From: Opitutaceae bacterium UBA2377
GTDB lineage: Bacteria; Verrucomicrobiota; Verrucomicrobiia; Opitutales; Opitutaceae
Direction: 5' to 3'
Length of the DNA: 49,435 nucleotides
Assembly: GCA_002344205.1 (NCBI GenBank)
Contig: DDSZ01000033.1
Span: 88,472 to 137,906 of the forward strand
Made by a program: the position numbers and the translations under genes. Every line of letters starts with the position of its first letter. Position 1 is the first letter of the stretch. This document shows positions 33,190-42,156 of the stretch, piece by piece. A model generated the notes under the pieces. That model worked only from the letters and a program-made list of their open reading frames with translations. It was not told where the DNA came from and did not search any database.

Positions 33190-33945
33190 ATGATGGCCCC
33201 GGAAAGACACCGTGCGATCCTGTCGCTACTGGCTGATGCCGGGAGTCTGGAAACCAACGACTTGCAAAATCGTTTGCAGGTGTCTGCGGCTACCTTGCGG
33301 CGCGATATCTCAAGCTTGGCCAATCGCGGGTTGCTGAAACGCACGCATGGCGGGGTCTTGCCCTGTGAATTTTCGCTCCGGGAGCCCCCGTTTGAGCAAA
33401 AAGCGGCCCGCGCGGCCGGGGCCAAGGGCCGGCTCGGGCAAAAAGCCGCGGCCCTGCTCCCGATGCACGGGGTGGTTTTTATTGATGGCGGCACCACCTG
33501 TCTGGAAGTGGGCCGGGCGTTGCTGGACCGGCCGAAACTGCAGATTTTCACCAACTCCGTGCCGTTGCTCGCTTTGGCGGGCGAGGCCCGCGCGACCTTG
33601 GTGGGTATCGGCGGCACGGTGCGGCCGGTCAGCCTCGCCCTGACCGGGGCGCTGGCGCAGAGCTGGCTGGAACACCTGAGTTTCGATGTGGCGGTGGTCG
33701 GTTGCTCGGGCATCCAGACCGACCGCGGGCCGGCGACCGCCGAGTTGAGCGATGCCGCGCTCAAGGCCGAGGTGCTCCGGCGCGCCCGGCAACGCATCCT
33801 GGTGGCGCATGCCGGCAAATGGGGCCAGTCTTCGACCTTGGTTTATGCGCCGTGGAAGACATTCACCTCTGTTGTCACGGACCATATCCTGACTATTGAT
33901 CAAAAATCCCAACTGGCTGCCGCCGGAGTCGGCCTGCCGAAATAA
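33190..33945 (+). CDS. DeoR/GlpR-family transcriptional regulator
   Basis: 251 residues. The N-terminal helix-turn-helix (about 1-57, RHRAILSLLADAGSLETNDLQNRLQVSAATLRRDISSL) with the LKRTHGGV hinge precedes the sugar-phosphate-binding DeoRC domain (about 75-235), including VVFIDGGTTCLEVGRAL and ADGIQT-like VVGCSGIQTDRG. The family usually responds to a phosphorylated sugar. It is the first gene of a five-gene rightward operon, 8 bp before the aldolase. Confidence 0.93.
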   Translation: MMAPERHRAILSLLADAGSLETNDLQNRLQVSAATLRRDISSLANRGLLKRTHGGVLPCEFSLREPPFEQKAARAAGAKGRLGQKAAALLPMHGVVFIDGGTTCLEVGRALLDRPKLQIFTNSVPLLALAGEARATLVGIGGTVRPVSLALTGALAQSWLEHLSFDVAVVGCSGIQTDRGPATAELSDAALKAEVLRRARQRILVAHAGKWGQSSTLVYAPWKTFTSVVTDHILTIDQKSQLAAAGVGLPK

Positions 33946-33953
33946 ACTCTCCC

Positions 33954-34784
33954 ATGAAAATCGCCCGCCTTTACCGGCTCTTCAATCCCAAGACCAACCG
34001 CTGCTTCGATGTGGCGCTGGACCACGGCTTCTTCAACGAAGCGGCTTTCCTCAGCGGCATTGAGAACATCCAGCAAGCCGTCGAAGCCCTGGTCGCCGCC
34101 GCGCCCGATGCCATCCAGCTCACGATCGGCCAAGCCCCGCAGTTGCAGCGCATCCCGCTGCGGCCGAAGCCGGCGCTCGTGCTCCGCACCGACGTCGCCA
34201 ACGTCTATGGCAGCCAGCTCCCGCGCACGCTTTACTCGCGCATGATCGAGGATCCGGTCCTGCAGGCGGTGCGTCTCGATGCCTCCTGCGTGGTGGTGAA
34301 CCTGTTCCGCATCCCCGACCAGCCCGAGCTCGCCGACCAATGCATCCAGAACATCCTGCGCCTGAAGCCGCAGTGCGAACAATACGGCATGCCGCTCATG
34401 ATCGAACCGCTGGTCTTCCAGCCCAACGCCAAGGCGGGCGGCTACATGGTGGACGGCGACATCAACAAGATCCTGCCCCTCGTGCGCCAGGCCGTCGAGC
34501 TCGGCGCGGACATCATCAAGGCCGACCCGTCCGACGACGTGCTGCAATATCACCGCGTGATTGAGATCGCCGGCAGCATCCCCGTGCTGGTCCGCGGCGG
34601 CAGCAAGGCACCCGAGGCGGAGATCCTCGTGCGCACCGAGGAACTGCTGAAGCAGGGCGCGGCCGGCATTGTTTACGGCCGCAACATCATCCAGCATCCG
34701 AAGCCCGCCGCCATCACCAAGGCCCTCATGGCCGTGGTGCATGACGGACTCACCGCCCCGCAGGCGATGCGTTTCCTCCGCTGA
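33954..34784 (+). CDS. Class I aldolase (DhnA/LsrF-type)
   Basis: 276 residues, a TIM-barrel of the DeoC/LacD/DhnA group. The Schiff-base lysine is probably Lys189 in ELGADIIKADPSDD; FDVALDHGFF at the N-terminus and VLVRGGSKAP, GAAGIVYGRNI at the C-terminus (phosphate binding) fit LsrF and archaeal-type fructose-bisphosphate aldolases. It should cleave a phosphorylated ketose or dione. With the isomerase and PfkB kinase downstream it forms a plausible isomerase-kinase-aldolase route. The next gene starts 5 bp after it. Confidence 0.85.
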   Translation: MKIARLYRLFNPKTNRCFDVALDHGFFNEAAFLSGIENIQQAVEALVAAAPDAIQLTIGQAPQLQRIPLRPKPALVLRTDVANVYGSQLPRTLYSRMIEDPVLQAVRLDASCVVVNLFRIPDQPELADQCIQNILRLKPQCEQYGMPLMIEPLVFQPNAKAGGYMVDGDINKILPLVRQAVELGADIIKADPSDDVLQYHRVIEIAGSIPVLVRGGSKAPEAEILVRTEELLKQGAAGIVYGRNIIQHPKPAAITKALMAVVHDGLTAPQAMRFLR

Positions 34785-34789
34785 TCCCG

Positions 34790-35923
34790 ATGTCCGCCAC
34801 CTCTGCCACTGTCCGCGTCGGCATCATCGGCGGCGGCCTCATGGGCCGCGAAGCCGCCAGCGCGCTCGCCCGCTGGTTTGCGCTGGTCGATTTTCCCGTG
34901 CGCGCCGAACTCACCGGCGTCTGCGACCTGCAGCCCGCGCTGCTCGACTGGTTCCGGCAGGTGCCGACCGTGAAGCATTTCGCCACCAATCACCGCGACC
35001 TGCTCGCGCGCGAAGACATCGATGTGATCTACGCCGCCGTGCCGCATCACCTGCACGAGGAGATCTACCTGGACGTGCTGCGCGCCGGGAAGGACCTGTT
35101 TGCGGAAAAACCCTTTGGCATCGATCTGGCCGCGGCGCGCCGCATCCGCGACGAAGCCAGGCGGCTCGGGCGCTTCGTGCGCGTATCCTCGGAGTTCCCC
35201 TTCCTGCCCGGCGTGCACCGCGCCTGGCAACTGGCGGCCGGCGGCGCGCTCGGCCGCGTGCTGGAGGCGAAATGCGCCTTCCTGCATTCGAGCGACCTTG
35301 ATCCGCTCAAGCCCATCAACTGGAAGCGGCAGGCGAAGTTCTGCGGCGAGATCGGCGTGATGGGCGACCTCGGGATGCACGTGGCGCATGTGCCGCTGCG
35401 CCTCGGCTGGAAACCCGCGGCCGTTTACGCGCAGTTGCAGAAAATCTATCCCGAGCGGCCCGACGGCAAGGGCGGCATGGCCGCCTGCGACACCTGGGAC
35501 AACGCCACGCTGCACTGCACCGCGCCGATCGCCGGCCACGCTACGCCGCTGACGTTGGAAATGAAACGCCTCGCGCCCACAGAGACGAATACCTGGATCT
35601 TCGAGGTGCTCGGCACCGAGCGCGGCGTGCGGTTTTCGACCAAGGAACCGAAAACCTTCTGGAGCTACCGGCGCGACAAGGAGCAGTGGTGGGAGAAGAC
35701 CGACCTAGGCTTCGGCACGCCCTTCAGGACCATCACCGGCGGCATCTTCGAGCCGGGCTTCCCCGACATTCTCCAGCAGATGTGGGCGGCCTTCATTGCC
35801 GAGCGCGCCGGTTTGCTGGGCGACAAGTTCGGCTGTGCCACGCCGGACGAAGCGGTGGCCCATCACGAGATCTGGGCCGCGGCGCTGGCCTCGCACCGCG
35901 AACAACGGGTCGTGCCGTTGTGA
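34790..35923 (+). CDS. Gfo/Idh/MocA-family oxidoreductase
   Basis: 377 residues. RVGIIGGGLMGREAASAL (about 9-26) binds the nucleotide, LFAEKPFGIDL (about 103-113) is the family signature, and EIGVMGDLGMHVAHVPLRLG carries the conserved substrate-domain His. It is cytoplasmic, NAD(P)-dependent, sugar-type substrate. Within the DeoR operon it may oxidise or epimerise the sugar before isomerisation. It sits 5 bp after the aldolase and 31 bp before the isomerase gene. Confidence 0.9.
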   Translation: MSATSATVRVGIIGGGLMGREAASALARWFALVDFPVRAELTGVCDLQPALLDWFRQVPTVKHFATNHRDLLAREDIDVIYAAVPHHLHEEIYLDVLRAGKDLFAEKPFGIDLAAARRIRDEARRLGRFVRVSSEFPFLPGVHRAWQLAAGGALGRVLEAKCAFLHSSDLDPLKPINWKRQAKFCGEIGVMGDLGMHVAHVPLRLGWKPAAVYAQLQKIYPERPDGKGGMAACDTWDNATLHCTAPIAGHATPLTLEMKRLAPTETNTWIFEVLGTERGVRFSTKEPKTFWSYRRDKEQWWEKTDLGFGTPFRTITGGIFEPGFPDILQQMWAAFIAERAGLLGDKFGCATPDEAVAHHEIWAAALASHREQRVVPL

Positions 35924-35954
35924 CCGGTCCGCACCCCGCCATCGACCTCACCCC

Positions 35955-36530
35955 ATGAAACGCTCCGAGCTCAACACCGCTTACCAAGCCGCCCGCGCCT
36001 TTTTCGCCCGCCATCACTGGACGCTGCCGCCCGCGCCCCGTTGGGATATCACGGATTTTGGCCTGCGCGATTTTCCGCGCTTCGGCCTTACGCTCATCAA
36101 CCTCGCGACCGAGCCGGAGTATTGCGAGAAGCTCATGTATGCGCGCCGCGGGCAGACCACGCCGTGCCACACGCACGCGAAAAAGAAAGAGGACATCATC
36201 TGCCGCGTGGGGGAACTCACGCTGAAGCTGTGGCCGAAGCGGCCCGACCGCGGGAGCAGCCTGCCGCCGACCTTGGTCGTGCCGGTCAACGGCGAGCCCG
36301 CCACCGTGCGGACCGGCGAGCCGTTCGCCTTGCCCGCCGGTTCGCGCATCACGCTCGTGCCCGGCATCTGGCATGAATTTTATCCGACGAGCGCCGAGTG
36401 CATCATCGGCGAGGTTTCCACCGCCAACGACGACCTGCATGACAATTTCTTCCTCAATCCGGACGTCGGCCGGTTCCCCGGCATCGAGGAAGACGAGCCC
36501 GCGCAGATCCGGCTCATCTCGGACCGTTGA
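35955..36530 (+). CDS. D-lyxose/D-mannose isomerase-like cupin
   Basis: 191 residues from the ATG at 35955. A single cupin barrel with metal ligands in CHTHAKKKEDII (His72, His74, Glu79) and GIWHEFYP (His140); the following IIGEVSTANDDLHDNFF matches the D-lyxose ketol-isomerase family (Escherichia coli Z5688, Bacillus YdaE). These enzymes interconvert D-lyxose with D-xylulose and D-mannose with D-fructose. The exact sugar here is not readable. The frame upstream of this ATG overlaps the oxidoreductase gene and lacks family residues. Confidence 0.85.
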   Translation: MKRSELNTAYQAARAFFARHHWTLPPAPRWDITDFGLRDFPRFGLTLINLATEPEYCEKLMYARRGQTTPCHTHAKKKEDIICRVGELTLKLWPKRPDRGSSLPPTLVVPVNGEPATVRTGEPFALPAGSRITLVPGIWHEFYPTSAECIIGEVSTANDDLHDNFFLNPDVGRFPGIEEDEPAQIRLISDR

Positions 36531-36535
36531 ATCCC

Positions 36536-37540
36536 ATGCGCTCCGGAATTCTTGCCGCCGGCAACTGGCTGATCGACCATGTGAAGCTCATCGACGGCTG
36601 GCCGCCGCAGGACGGCCTCGCCAACATCACGGGGCAGTCGGCCCACAACGGCGGCGGCCCTTACAATGTGCTCAAGGACCTGGCGAAGCTGCGCGCGCCG
36701 TTCCCTCTCGCCGGACTTGGGCTCGTGGGCGACGATGAAAACGGCCGCACCATCCTCGCCGACTGCGCGGCTCACGGCATCGACACCGTGCGGCTACGGG
36801 TGCGTCCCGGCGCGGCGACGGGCTACACCGATGTAATGACGGTGCGCGGCACCGGCCGGCGGACTTTTTTCCACAACCGCGGCGCCAATGCGCAGTTGGG
36901 TCCGGCGGATTTTAATTTCACCGGTGTCAGCGCGCGGCACCTGCACCTCGCCTACCTGCTGTTGCTCGATGACCTGGATGCCCCCGGCGCGGATGGCCGG
37001 CCGCGCGCAGCGGAAGTGCTGGCGCGGGCGCGGGCGGCGGGATTGCGGACCTCGCTCGACTGCGTGAGCGAGAACAGCGACCGGTTTCAATCGGTCGTGC
37101 TGCCGGTGTTGCCGGAGGTGGACGTGCTGTTTACCAACGACTACGAGGCGGAAAAACTCACCGGCCTCACGCTGGGCCGCGGCGACTCGCTTGATCGGGC
37201 GCAGGTCGAGGCCGCCGGCCGCCGGCTGGTCGCGGCCGGGGTGCGCGAATGGGTCATCCTGCATTACCCCGAAGGGGCCTGCGCGGTCGGTCGCTCCGGG
37301 GAGGTGCATTTTCAGGGCGCGGTGCGCCTGCCGTCGGCCGAGATCGCCGGCACCGTCGGCGCGGGCGATGCCTTTGCGGCCGGCGTGCTATACGGTCTGC
37401 ACGAAAGGTGGCCGATGGAGCGTTGTCTGGAACTTGGCGTCGGCGTCGCCGCGGCCTCGCTGCGGCATCCGTCGTGTTCGGAAGCCGTGCTGCCGGCGGA
37501 CGAATGCCTCGCGCTGGGCCGGCACCACGGGCACCGGTAA
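36536..37540 (+). CDS. PfkB-family carbohydrate kinase
   Basis: 334 residues from the ATG at 36536; a TTG at 36527, overlapping the isomerase stop, is a possible alternative. It has the PfkB substrate region GGGPYNVLKDLAKL, the NDYEAEKLTG segment and the C-terminal signature EIAGTVGAGDAFAAGV with the catalytic Asp and anion hole. It would phosphorylate the ketose made by the preceding isomerase. Last gene of the DeoR operon; it ends 9 bp before a REP hairpin. Confidence 0.9.
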   Translation: MRSGILAAGNWLIDHVKLIDGWPPQDGLANITGQSAHNGGGPYNVLKDLAKLRAPFPLAGLGLVGDDENGRTILADCAAHGIDTVRLRVRPGAATGYTDVMTVRGTGRRTFFHNRGANAQLGPADFNFTGVSARHLHLAYLLLLDDLDAPGADGRPRAAEVLARARAAGLRTSLDCVSENSDRFQSVVLPVLPEVDVLFTNDYEAEKLTGLTLGRGDSLDRAQVEAAGRRLVAAGVREWVILHYPEGACAVGRSGEVHFQGAVRLPSAEIAGTVGAGDAFAAGVLYGLHERWPMERCLELGVGVAAASLRHPSCSEAVLPADECLALGRHHGHR

Positions 37541-37549
37541 GCAGGCCGC

Positions 37550-37574
37550 GGTCCGCTCGGAGAGCGGACCCTAC
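37550..37574 (-). repeat. Single GTAG-REP unit between convergent genes
   Basis: Read leftward from 37574: GTAG, arm GGTCCGCTC, loop TCC, arm GAGCGGACC, a perfect 9-bp stem identical in sequence to the left unit at 26751. It fills most of the 30-bp gap between the PfkB and PIG-L genes, and its TAG is the stop codon of the PIG-L gene. It is well placed to end transcription from both sides. Confidence 0.85.
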
Positions 37575-38419
37575 CTCATTTTTGCCAGCCGGCCTGCGAC
37601 GTCGGCGCGGAAGCGGTCGATGTGGCCGAGCGTGAAGGCTTCGACGGAAAGGGAATCGTTCCGCACGAGCGGCGTGAGATCTAGGGCCCACGCGACTTCG
37701 GAAAATTTGTCGGTGGCGTGCGAGGTGTGGAAGGTGGCGTTGGCCTGGCGGCGCCCGAGGGCGGCGGTGTCGTAGCGTTTGCCGCCGGCGATCTGTGACT
37801 TGAAGACTTGGATGAGCGGCAGCGCGAGTTCCGGGTGCGCGCCGCAATCCAGCGCGATCTTTTCGTCGTCCAACAGCCAGTCGAGTCCGCGCCAGGCTTC
37901 GATGCCGAGCACGCGGGCGGGGCGCTGGGTGGCCGGCAGCGACCGGATCGCTTCCAAACAGCGCAGCAACACGGCCACATGCGTGTCGTGCTTGTCGAGC
38001 GGTTGGTGCAGATAAACCTCCTGCGGTCGGCAGGCGGAAAAGATGGCGGTGAGATCCGCCCGCACGCCGGGATGGCCGGATTTTTTCACATCGGCGCTCG
38101 GGTGTCCGAGCTGGAGCTGCAGGTGGTAGCGGCCGAGGCGGGCGGCCTCGCGCTGCTCCTCAATCCGCACCTGTTTCATCTGCTCGTCGGTGTGGTGGGC
38201 AAAAAGACCGCTGCGCGGAGAGCCGGCGCCGTTGGTCACGACCACGCCGGTGAAGAAACGGTCGGGGTGGCCATAGCATTCGGCGACGGCCGGCCAGGCG
38301 TTGATCTCAATGTCATCCTGGTGGGCGATGACACAGAGATGGGTCGTGCGCGCGAGGGCCGCGGCGGGATCGCCGCCGGCGGGCGCGAAAACGTCGGCTT
38401 CGGGGCGGGAGAATTTCAT
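37571..38419 (-). CDS. PIG-L-family deacetylase
   Basis: 282 residues. The zinc site is in LCVIAHQDDIEINAW (His33, Asp35/Asp36) with the third ligand in DKHDTHVAV near residue 149. PIG-L enzymes remove N-acetyl groups from GlcNAc-type sugars and related conjugates. No signal peptide, so cytoplasmic. It is the last gene of a leftward operon, overlapping the NahK-like gene by 4 bp. The stop codon TAG lies in the GTAG foot of a REP unit. Confidence 0.9.
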   Translation of the reverse strand: MKFSRPEADVFAPAGGDPAAALARTTHLCVIAHQDDIEINAWPAVAECYGHPDRFFTGVVVTNGAGSPRSGLFAHHTDEQMKQVRIEEQREAARLGRYHLQLQLGHPSADVKKSGHPGVRADLTAIFSACRPQEVYLHQPLDKHDTHVAVLLRCLEAIRSLPATQRPARVLGIEAWRGLDWLLDDEKIALDCGAHPELALPLIQVFKSQIAGGKRYDTAALGRRQANATFHTSHATDKFSEVAWALDLTPLVRNDSLSVEAFTLGHIDRFRADVAGRLAKMR

Positions 38420-39525
38420 GGGCGGGAAACCTGCTCGAGGATGCGGTGCATTTCATCCTGACGGGCCTCGATGTCGCGCACGAGGGCGAACTGCGTGCGG
38501 CAGCGGTCGAGGTTGTGGTGCGGATGGGCGATTTTGTAATAGGTGTCGCCCTGCAGGTAATCGGTGAGAAAGCGCAGGCCGTTCTCGTAGGTCATGAGCT
38601 TGCCGGCGAAACCGAGGTGGGCACGCTCGGTGGCGTTGAGCACGCCACCGACGGCGGAGGCGAGATAGCCCTCCACCAGCACGCGGAAATAAGGCAGCAC
38701 GAGCCGCATGTTCGCCGGGTTGGGATCATCCTCGGCGGCGGAGCTGGCCGAGGTGCGCATCATCTCGCCGAAATCGTAGAGCGGCAGCCCGGGCATGACG
38801 GTGTCGAGGTCGATGACGGCCACGGCGCGATGGGTAACGTCGTCCAGCATGACGTTGTTGATCTTCGTGTCGTTGTGCGTGACCCGCTCGGAGACCTCGC
38901 CCTTGGCCAGCAGGTTCAGCAGCACGTCCGCATCGCTCTCCCGCGAAAACGCGAAGTCGATTTCCGCCCGCACGGTCGCGGCCCGGCCGGCTTGGTCTGC
39001 CGTCACGGCGCGGCGAAAGTTTTCGAAGCGGCTGCGGGTGTGGTGAAAATTCGGGATCGTTTCCTGCAGCCTGCCGCCGGGCAGGTCGGCGAGCTTGGCT
39101 TGAAAGTCGCCGAAGGCCGTGGCGGCCTCGCGGGCCTCGGCTTCGTTGGTCACGCGGTCCACGGTATGCGCACCCTCGATGAAATGATAAACCCGCCACC
39201 AGCTGCCGGCTTCGTCGCGGATGACCGGCCGGCCGTCGTGTGCGGCCACGAGCGAGAGAGCGCGGGAGCCGGGGCCGTCTTTGGCCGCGAGGTGGGCGGT
39301 CACACGCTGCACGTTCTCCATCAAGGCCGGGACGTTTTTGAAAATATGATGGTTGATGCGCTGAACGACATAGCGCTTCGGTGTGCCTCCGCCGGTTTCG
39401 TAGTGAACAATAAAGGTGTCGTTGATGTGGCCGCTGCCGTAGGGCGCCGTGGCGAGGCAGCGACCGGCCAGCGGAAACTGGCGCAGAACATCGGCAAAGT
39501 AGTCCGGAACGGGGGTGCGGCTCAT
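38416..39525 (-). CDS. NahK-like N-acetylhexosamine 1-kinase (APH-fold phosphotransferase)
   Basis: 369 residues, the length of Bifidobacterium NahK (about 359). The pattern matches closely by eye: ATAPYGSGHINDTFIV, RYVVQRINHHIF, NVQRVTAHL, WWRVYHFIEG, FGDFQAKL, catalytic RVTHNDTKINNVMLDD (Asp near 219) and AVIDLDTVMPG. NahK phosphorylates GlcNAc or GalNAc at C1 with ATP. It overlaps the GH116 gene by 4 bp and the PIG-L gene by 4 bp. The nucleotidyltransferase two genes upstream could convert the sugar 1-phosphate to a nucleotide sugar. Confidence 0.85.
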   Translation of the reverse strand: MSRTPVPDYFADVLRQFPLAGRCLATAPYGSGHINDTFIVHYETGGGTPKRYVVQRINHHIFKNVPALMENVQRVTAHLAAKDGPGSRALSLVAAHDGRPVIRDEAGSWWRVYHFIEGAHTVDRVTNEAEAREAATAFGDFQAKLADLPGGRLQETIPNFHHTRSRFENFRRAVTADQAGRAATVRAEIDFAFSRESDADVLLNLLAKGEVSERVTHNDTKINNVMLDDVTHRAVAVIDLDTVMPGLPLYDFGEMMRTSASSAAEDDPNPANMRLVLPYFRVLVEGYLASAVGGVLNATERAHLGFAGKLMTYENGLRFLTDYLQGDTYYKIAHPHHNLDRCRTQFALVRDIEARQDEMHRILEQVSRP

Positions 39526-42068
39526 GCGGGAGACGAAAGGTGAAAGGCGACCGCCTGCCCGCTGGCGATGGTTTTTTGGCGGGGCAACCCGAGCGCGGCC
39601 CGGCCGATCTCAAGCCGCCGCAGCGCCAGCCGCCCGCCGATTACCCGCACGGTTGCGTGCAGGCCGGTGCGCCGCGGCTCGATGGTCACCGCACCCCAGG
39701 CGGACCCGGCGCTCCAAGGCCAGGTGACGCGACGCTTGGCGGCGGCAAACCGCAGCGTGCGCGTGAGGGCGGAGTAATGAAAGCCGGTGAACGCGGGGAT
39801 GAGGCCCCAACTGGCGAGGGCGCGGGCGTAGTGGTGGCCGCATTCGGCTTCGTCGAAGGGATTGCGTTTGCGGCCGTCGTAGCGGGCGCGGATGTCGCGC
39901 ACGATGTTCAGTCCTTCCCGCACCATGCCTTCCTGCAGGAGGTGGACGGCCGCGCAGTATTCGAAGCCGGTCATGACCTCGGTGTAGTAAGGGAAGGGCC
40001 GCGCCGGCCGGTGGCCCCGCGGATAAGAGGCCATCAGCAGCGCGGTTTCGTCGCCGAGCACGTAGCTGCGCATATGGTTGAAATGTCCGTCGAAACCGCG
40101 CCGCCGGTTGTGCGTGAGCACGGCGCGGAGCGCCTCGCGCTCATGCGCGGGGTCGAGCACATGGCCGAGGTCCTCGAAGTGGGCGTTCACCTGGCCGGCG
40201 AGCTGGTCGATCAGGCAGCCGGCTCCGAGCTGGAAATCCGGCGAGGCCGGATCTTTCGTGCCCATGCCGACGGCCAGGCCGGGGCGGACGTCGTCCCAAC
40301 TCTTCGCCGGCCGGATATGGTGCTCGTAGTAGTCGCCGTTGAACAGGTTTGCATCCACCCAAGCCCGGCCGCGGGCGAACAAATCGTCGCACTTGGCGGC
40401 GAAGTCCGGTTCGTCCACGGCCCGCGCCATCACCGCCGCGGCGCACAGCGCGCCGAGATACCACGAGGCCATCTGCGGGTTGGGGCCGAAATACTCCACG
40501 TCCATCGTGTTGTGCTGGCAGCCTTCCATGACGCCGTCCTGGTCGGCATCCCAGCTGCCGGGCAGCCAGGCAAATTCCAACGCCCGCCGGGCGTGCGGCC
40601 AGAGCGCGCGCAGCCACGCCGTGTCGCCGGAGAGACGCCATTCGCGGTGCAGCTTGAGCAGACAGCCCATCTGGCCGTCGGCGGCGGCGAGCCGGTGGCT
40701 GGCGCCCGGCTTGAGCGGCAGGCCGGCGCGAAAGCCCATGAGGCCGTCATCAAACATTGAATACTCCGAGAATTCCGTCTCCCGCATCGAGCGGGCGAGA
40801 TCGGGAAAGAGATGCGCCGTGGCGTGCTCGTAATTCCACACGTGCGTGCAACTGCCGTGGCAACTGCCCTTGCGGTCGAAGCAACCTTCCCAGCCGAAGA
40901 AGCGTCCGTCGGCGGTGCGGAAACAGGTCTGTGAGCGCAGCGTCGAAAGATTGAAGAGCGCGGCCTCGCGCACCTCGGGCGGCAGGTCCGAGGCCGCCAC
41001 GCTCTGGACGAAGGCGGCGGTGTCGCGTTCCAGCGCCGGCCAATGCCGGGCGGCGTGGGCGGCGACGGCCCACGCATCCGCGAATTGCGTCGTGTAATAA
41101 TTACCGACGATGGCGGGTTTTTCCCCGGCAGGTGTGCCCCAAGCCTCGCGATTGGGAAAATGCCACGCGAGCACGAACTCGATCACGCGTTCGCCGGCCG
41201 GCGGCACCTCCACGCTGACGGCGAGCGAGGCGGTCGGGGTGTCGGTGGTGGCGGTGCGCGGTTCGAGTTTCCCGTCGGCGGAAAAGTCGTCCCAGAAATC
41301 CAGCAGGGCGTCGCTCCAGCCGTATTCGGCCCAAGCGGTGCGGTGCGTGACTCCGCGCCTGGCGGTGGTGGCGAGCGCGAGGGTGCCCCGGGCAGGATGA
41401 TCGGCCGCGACGCCATCGGAGCTGAGCACAATGCCCTCCAGGCCGGCGGCGCGGCGGTGGGTGTTTGCGTTGGCCTTCGCGCCGGTGGGGTCGAGCTTGC
41501 CGCGAAATTCATCGGGCTGGAGCGCGAAGCCGTCCATGCCGACAAAATTCGGCAGCACGGCGGCGACGGCGGCGCGCACCGGCACGCGTGAAGGGTTGCG
41601 CAACACCACGCGCACGAGTGCCACCGGTAGACCGCTGCGCGCACTGTCACCCGGGATAAGCGGATTGAAAACCTGCATCGTCGCGCGGAGCGGCACGGCG
41701 TCATCGGCCAGCTCCAGTTGGCCGAAAGGATAGGCGGCGTGAAATTTCGCCCGGCGAAACCGGGGGAGACCGGCATTGGGCATCGGCGCCCCCTCGGCGC
41801 CCTCCCATTCGCCGACGGGCAGCGGACCTTCCAGCAGGCGGGTCACGGCCGGTGCGCCGCGCTTGGCGGCGCGGACGGCGAAGAACGGCGCGGCGCGACC
41901 CTGTCCGGTGGGGGTGAAACCCTTGGCGGGCCGGTTGGCGACCTCCCAGTGCCGCCAGGCGCCCCAACCGCAGAACGACACGGTGCCGGTGCCGATGCCG
42001 CCGACCGGCAGCGCGATGCGGGCGAGTTTTTCCCCGGCGTAGGTTTTGAGGACAGGCCAGTCGGTCAT
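39522..42068 (-). CDS. GH116 glycosidase (GBA2-like)
   Basis: 848 residues, no signal peptide. An N-terminal beta domain (about 5-320, ALPVGGIGTGTVSFCGWGAWRHWEV) and a C-terminal (alpha/alpha)6 barrel (about 370-800). Likely nucleophile Glu414 in THVWNYEHATAHLFPDL and acid/base Asp523 in HNTMDVEYFGPN; the 109-residue spacing is close to that in the Sulfolobus SSO1353 enzyme. GH116 members act on beta-glucosides, beta-xylosides or beta-N-acetylglucosaminides. In an operon with NahK and PIG-L homologues, an N-acetylglucosaminide substrate is worth testing. It lies 88 bp behind the nucleotidyltransferase gene. Confidence 0.9.
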   Translation of the reverse strand: MTDWPVLKTYAGEKLARIALPVGGIGTGTVSFCGWGAWRHWEVANRPAKGFTPTGQGRAAPFFAVRAAKRGAPAVTRLLEGPLPVGEWEGAEGAPMPNAGLPRFRRAKFHAAYPFGQLELADDAVPLRATMQVFNPLIPGDSARSGLPVALVRVVLRNPSRVPVRAAVAAVLPNFVGMDGFALQPDEFRGKLDPTGAKANANTHRRAAGLEGIVLSSDGVAADHPARGTLALATTARRGVTHRTAWAEYGWSDALLDFWDDFSADGKLEPRTATTDTPTASLAVSVEVPPAGERVIEFVLAWHFPNREAWGTPAGEKPAIVGNYYTTQFADAWAVAAHAARHWPALERDTAAFVQSVAASDLPPEVREAALFNLSTLRSQTCFRTADGRFFGWEGCFDRKGSCHGSCTHVWNYEHATAHLFPDLARSMRETEFSEYSMFDDGLMGFRAGLPLKPGASHRLAAADGQMGCLLKLHREWRLSGDTAWLRALWPHARRALEFAWLPGSWDADQDGVMEGCQHNTMDVEYFGPNPQMASWYLGALCAAAVMARAVDEPDFAAKCDDLFARGRAWVDANLFNGDYYEHHIRPAKSWDDVRPGLAVGMGTKDPASPDFQLGAGCLIDQLAGQVNAHFEDLGHVLDPAHEREALRAVLTHNRRRGFDGHFNHMRSYVLGDETALLMASYPRGHRPARPFPYYTEVMTGFEYCAAVHLLQEGMVREGLNIVRDIRARYDGRKRNPFDEAECGHHYARALASWGLIPAFTGFHYSALTRTLRFAAAKRRVTWPWSAGSAWGAVTIEPRRTGLHATVRVIGGRLALRRLEIGRAALGLPRQKTIASGQAVAFHLSSPA

Positions 42069-42156
42069 GGGGATTTTTCAGCCATGGATTGCGGCGGTTG
42101 GCACGGATGAAATCCAAGCCATGCCGATTTTATATATGTGGCGCGGCCGGCCGGGC

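Noticed and set aside
42069..42156. Imperfect inverted repeat and an AT-rich ATATATAAAAT run between the nucleotidyltransferase and GH116 genes
   Set aside because: Arms are short and gapped, and no matching -35 box is visible, so neither a repeat nor a promoter can be supported.
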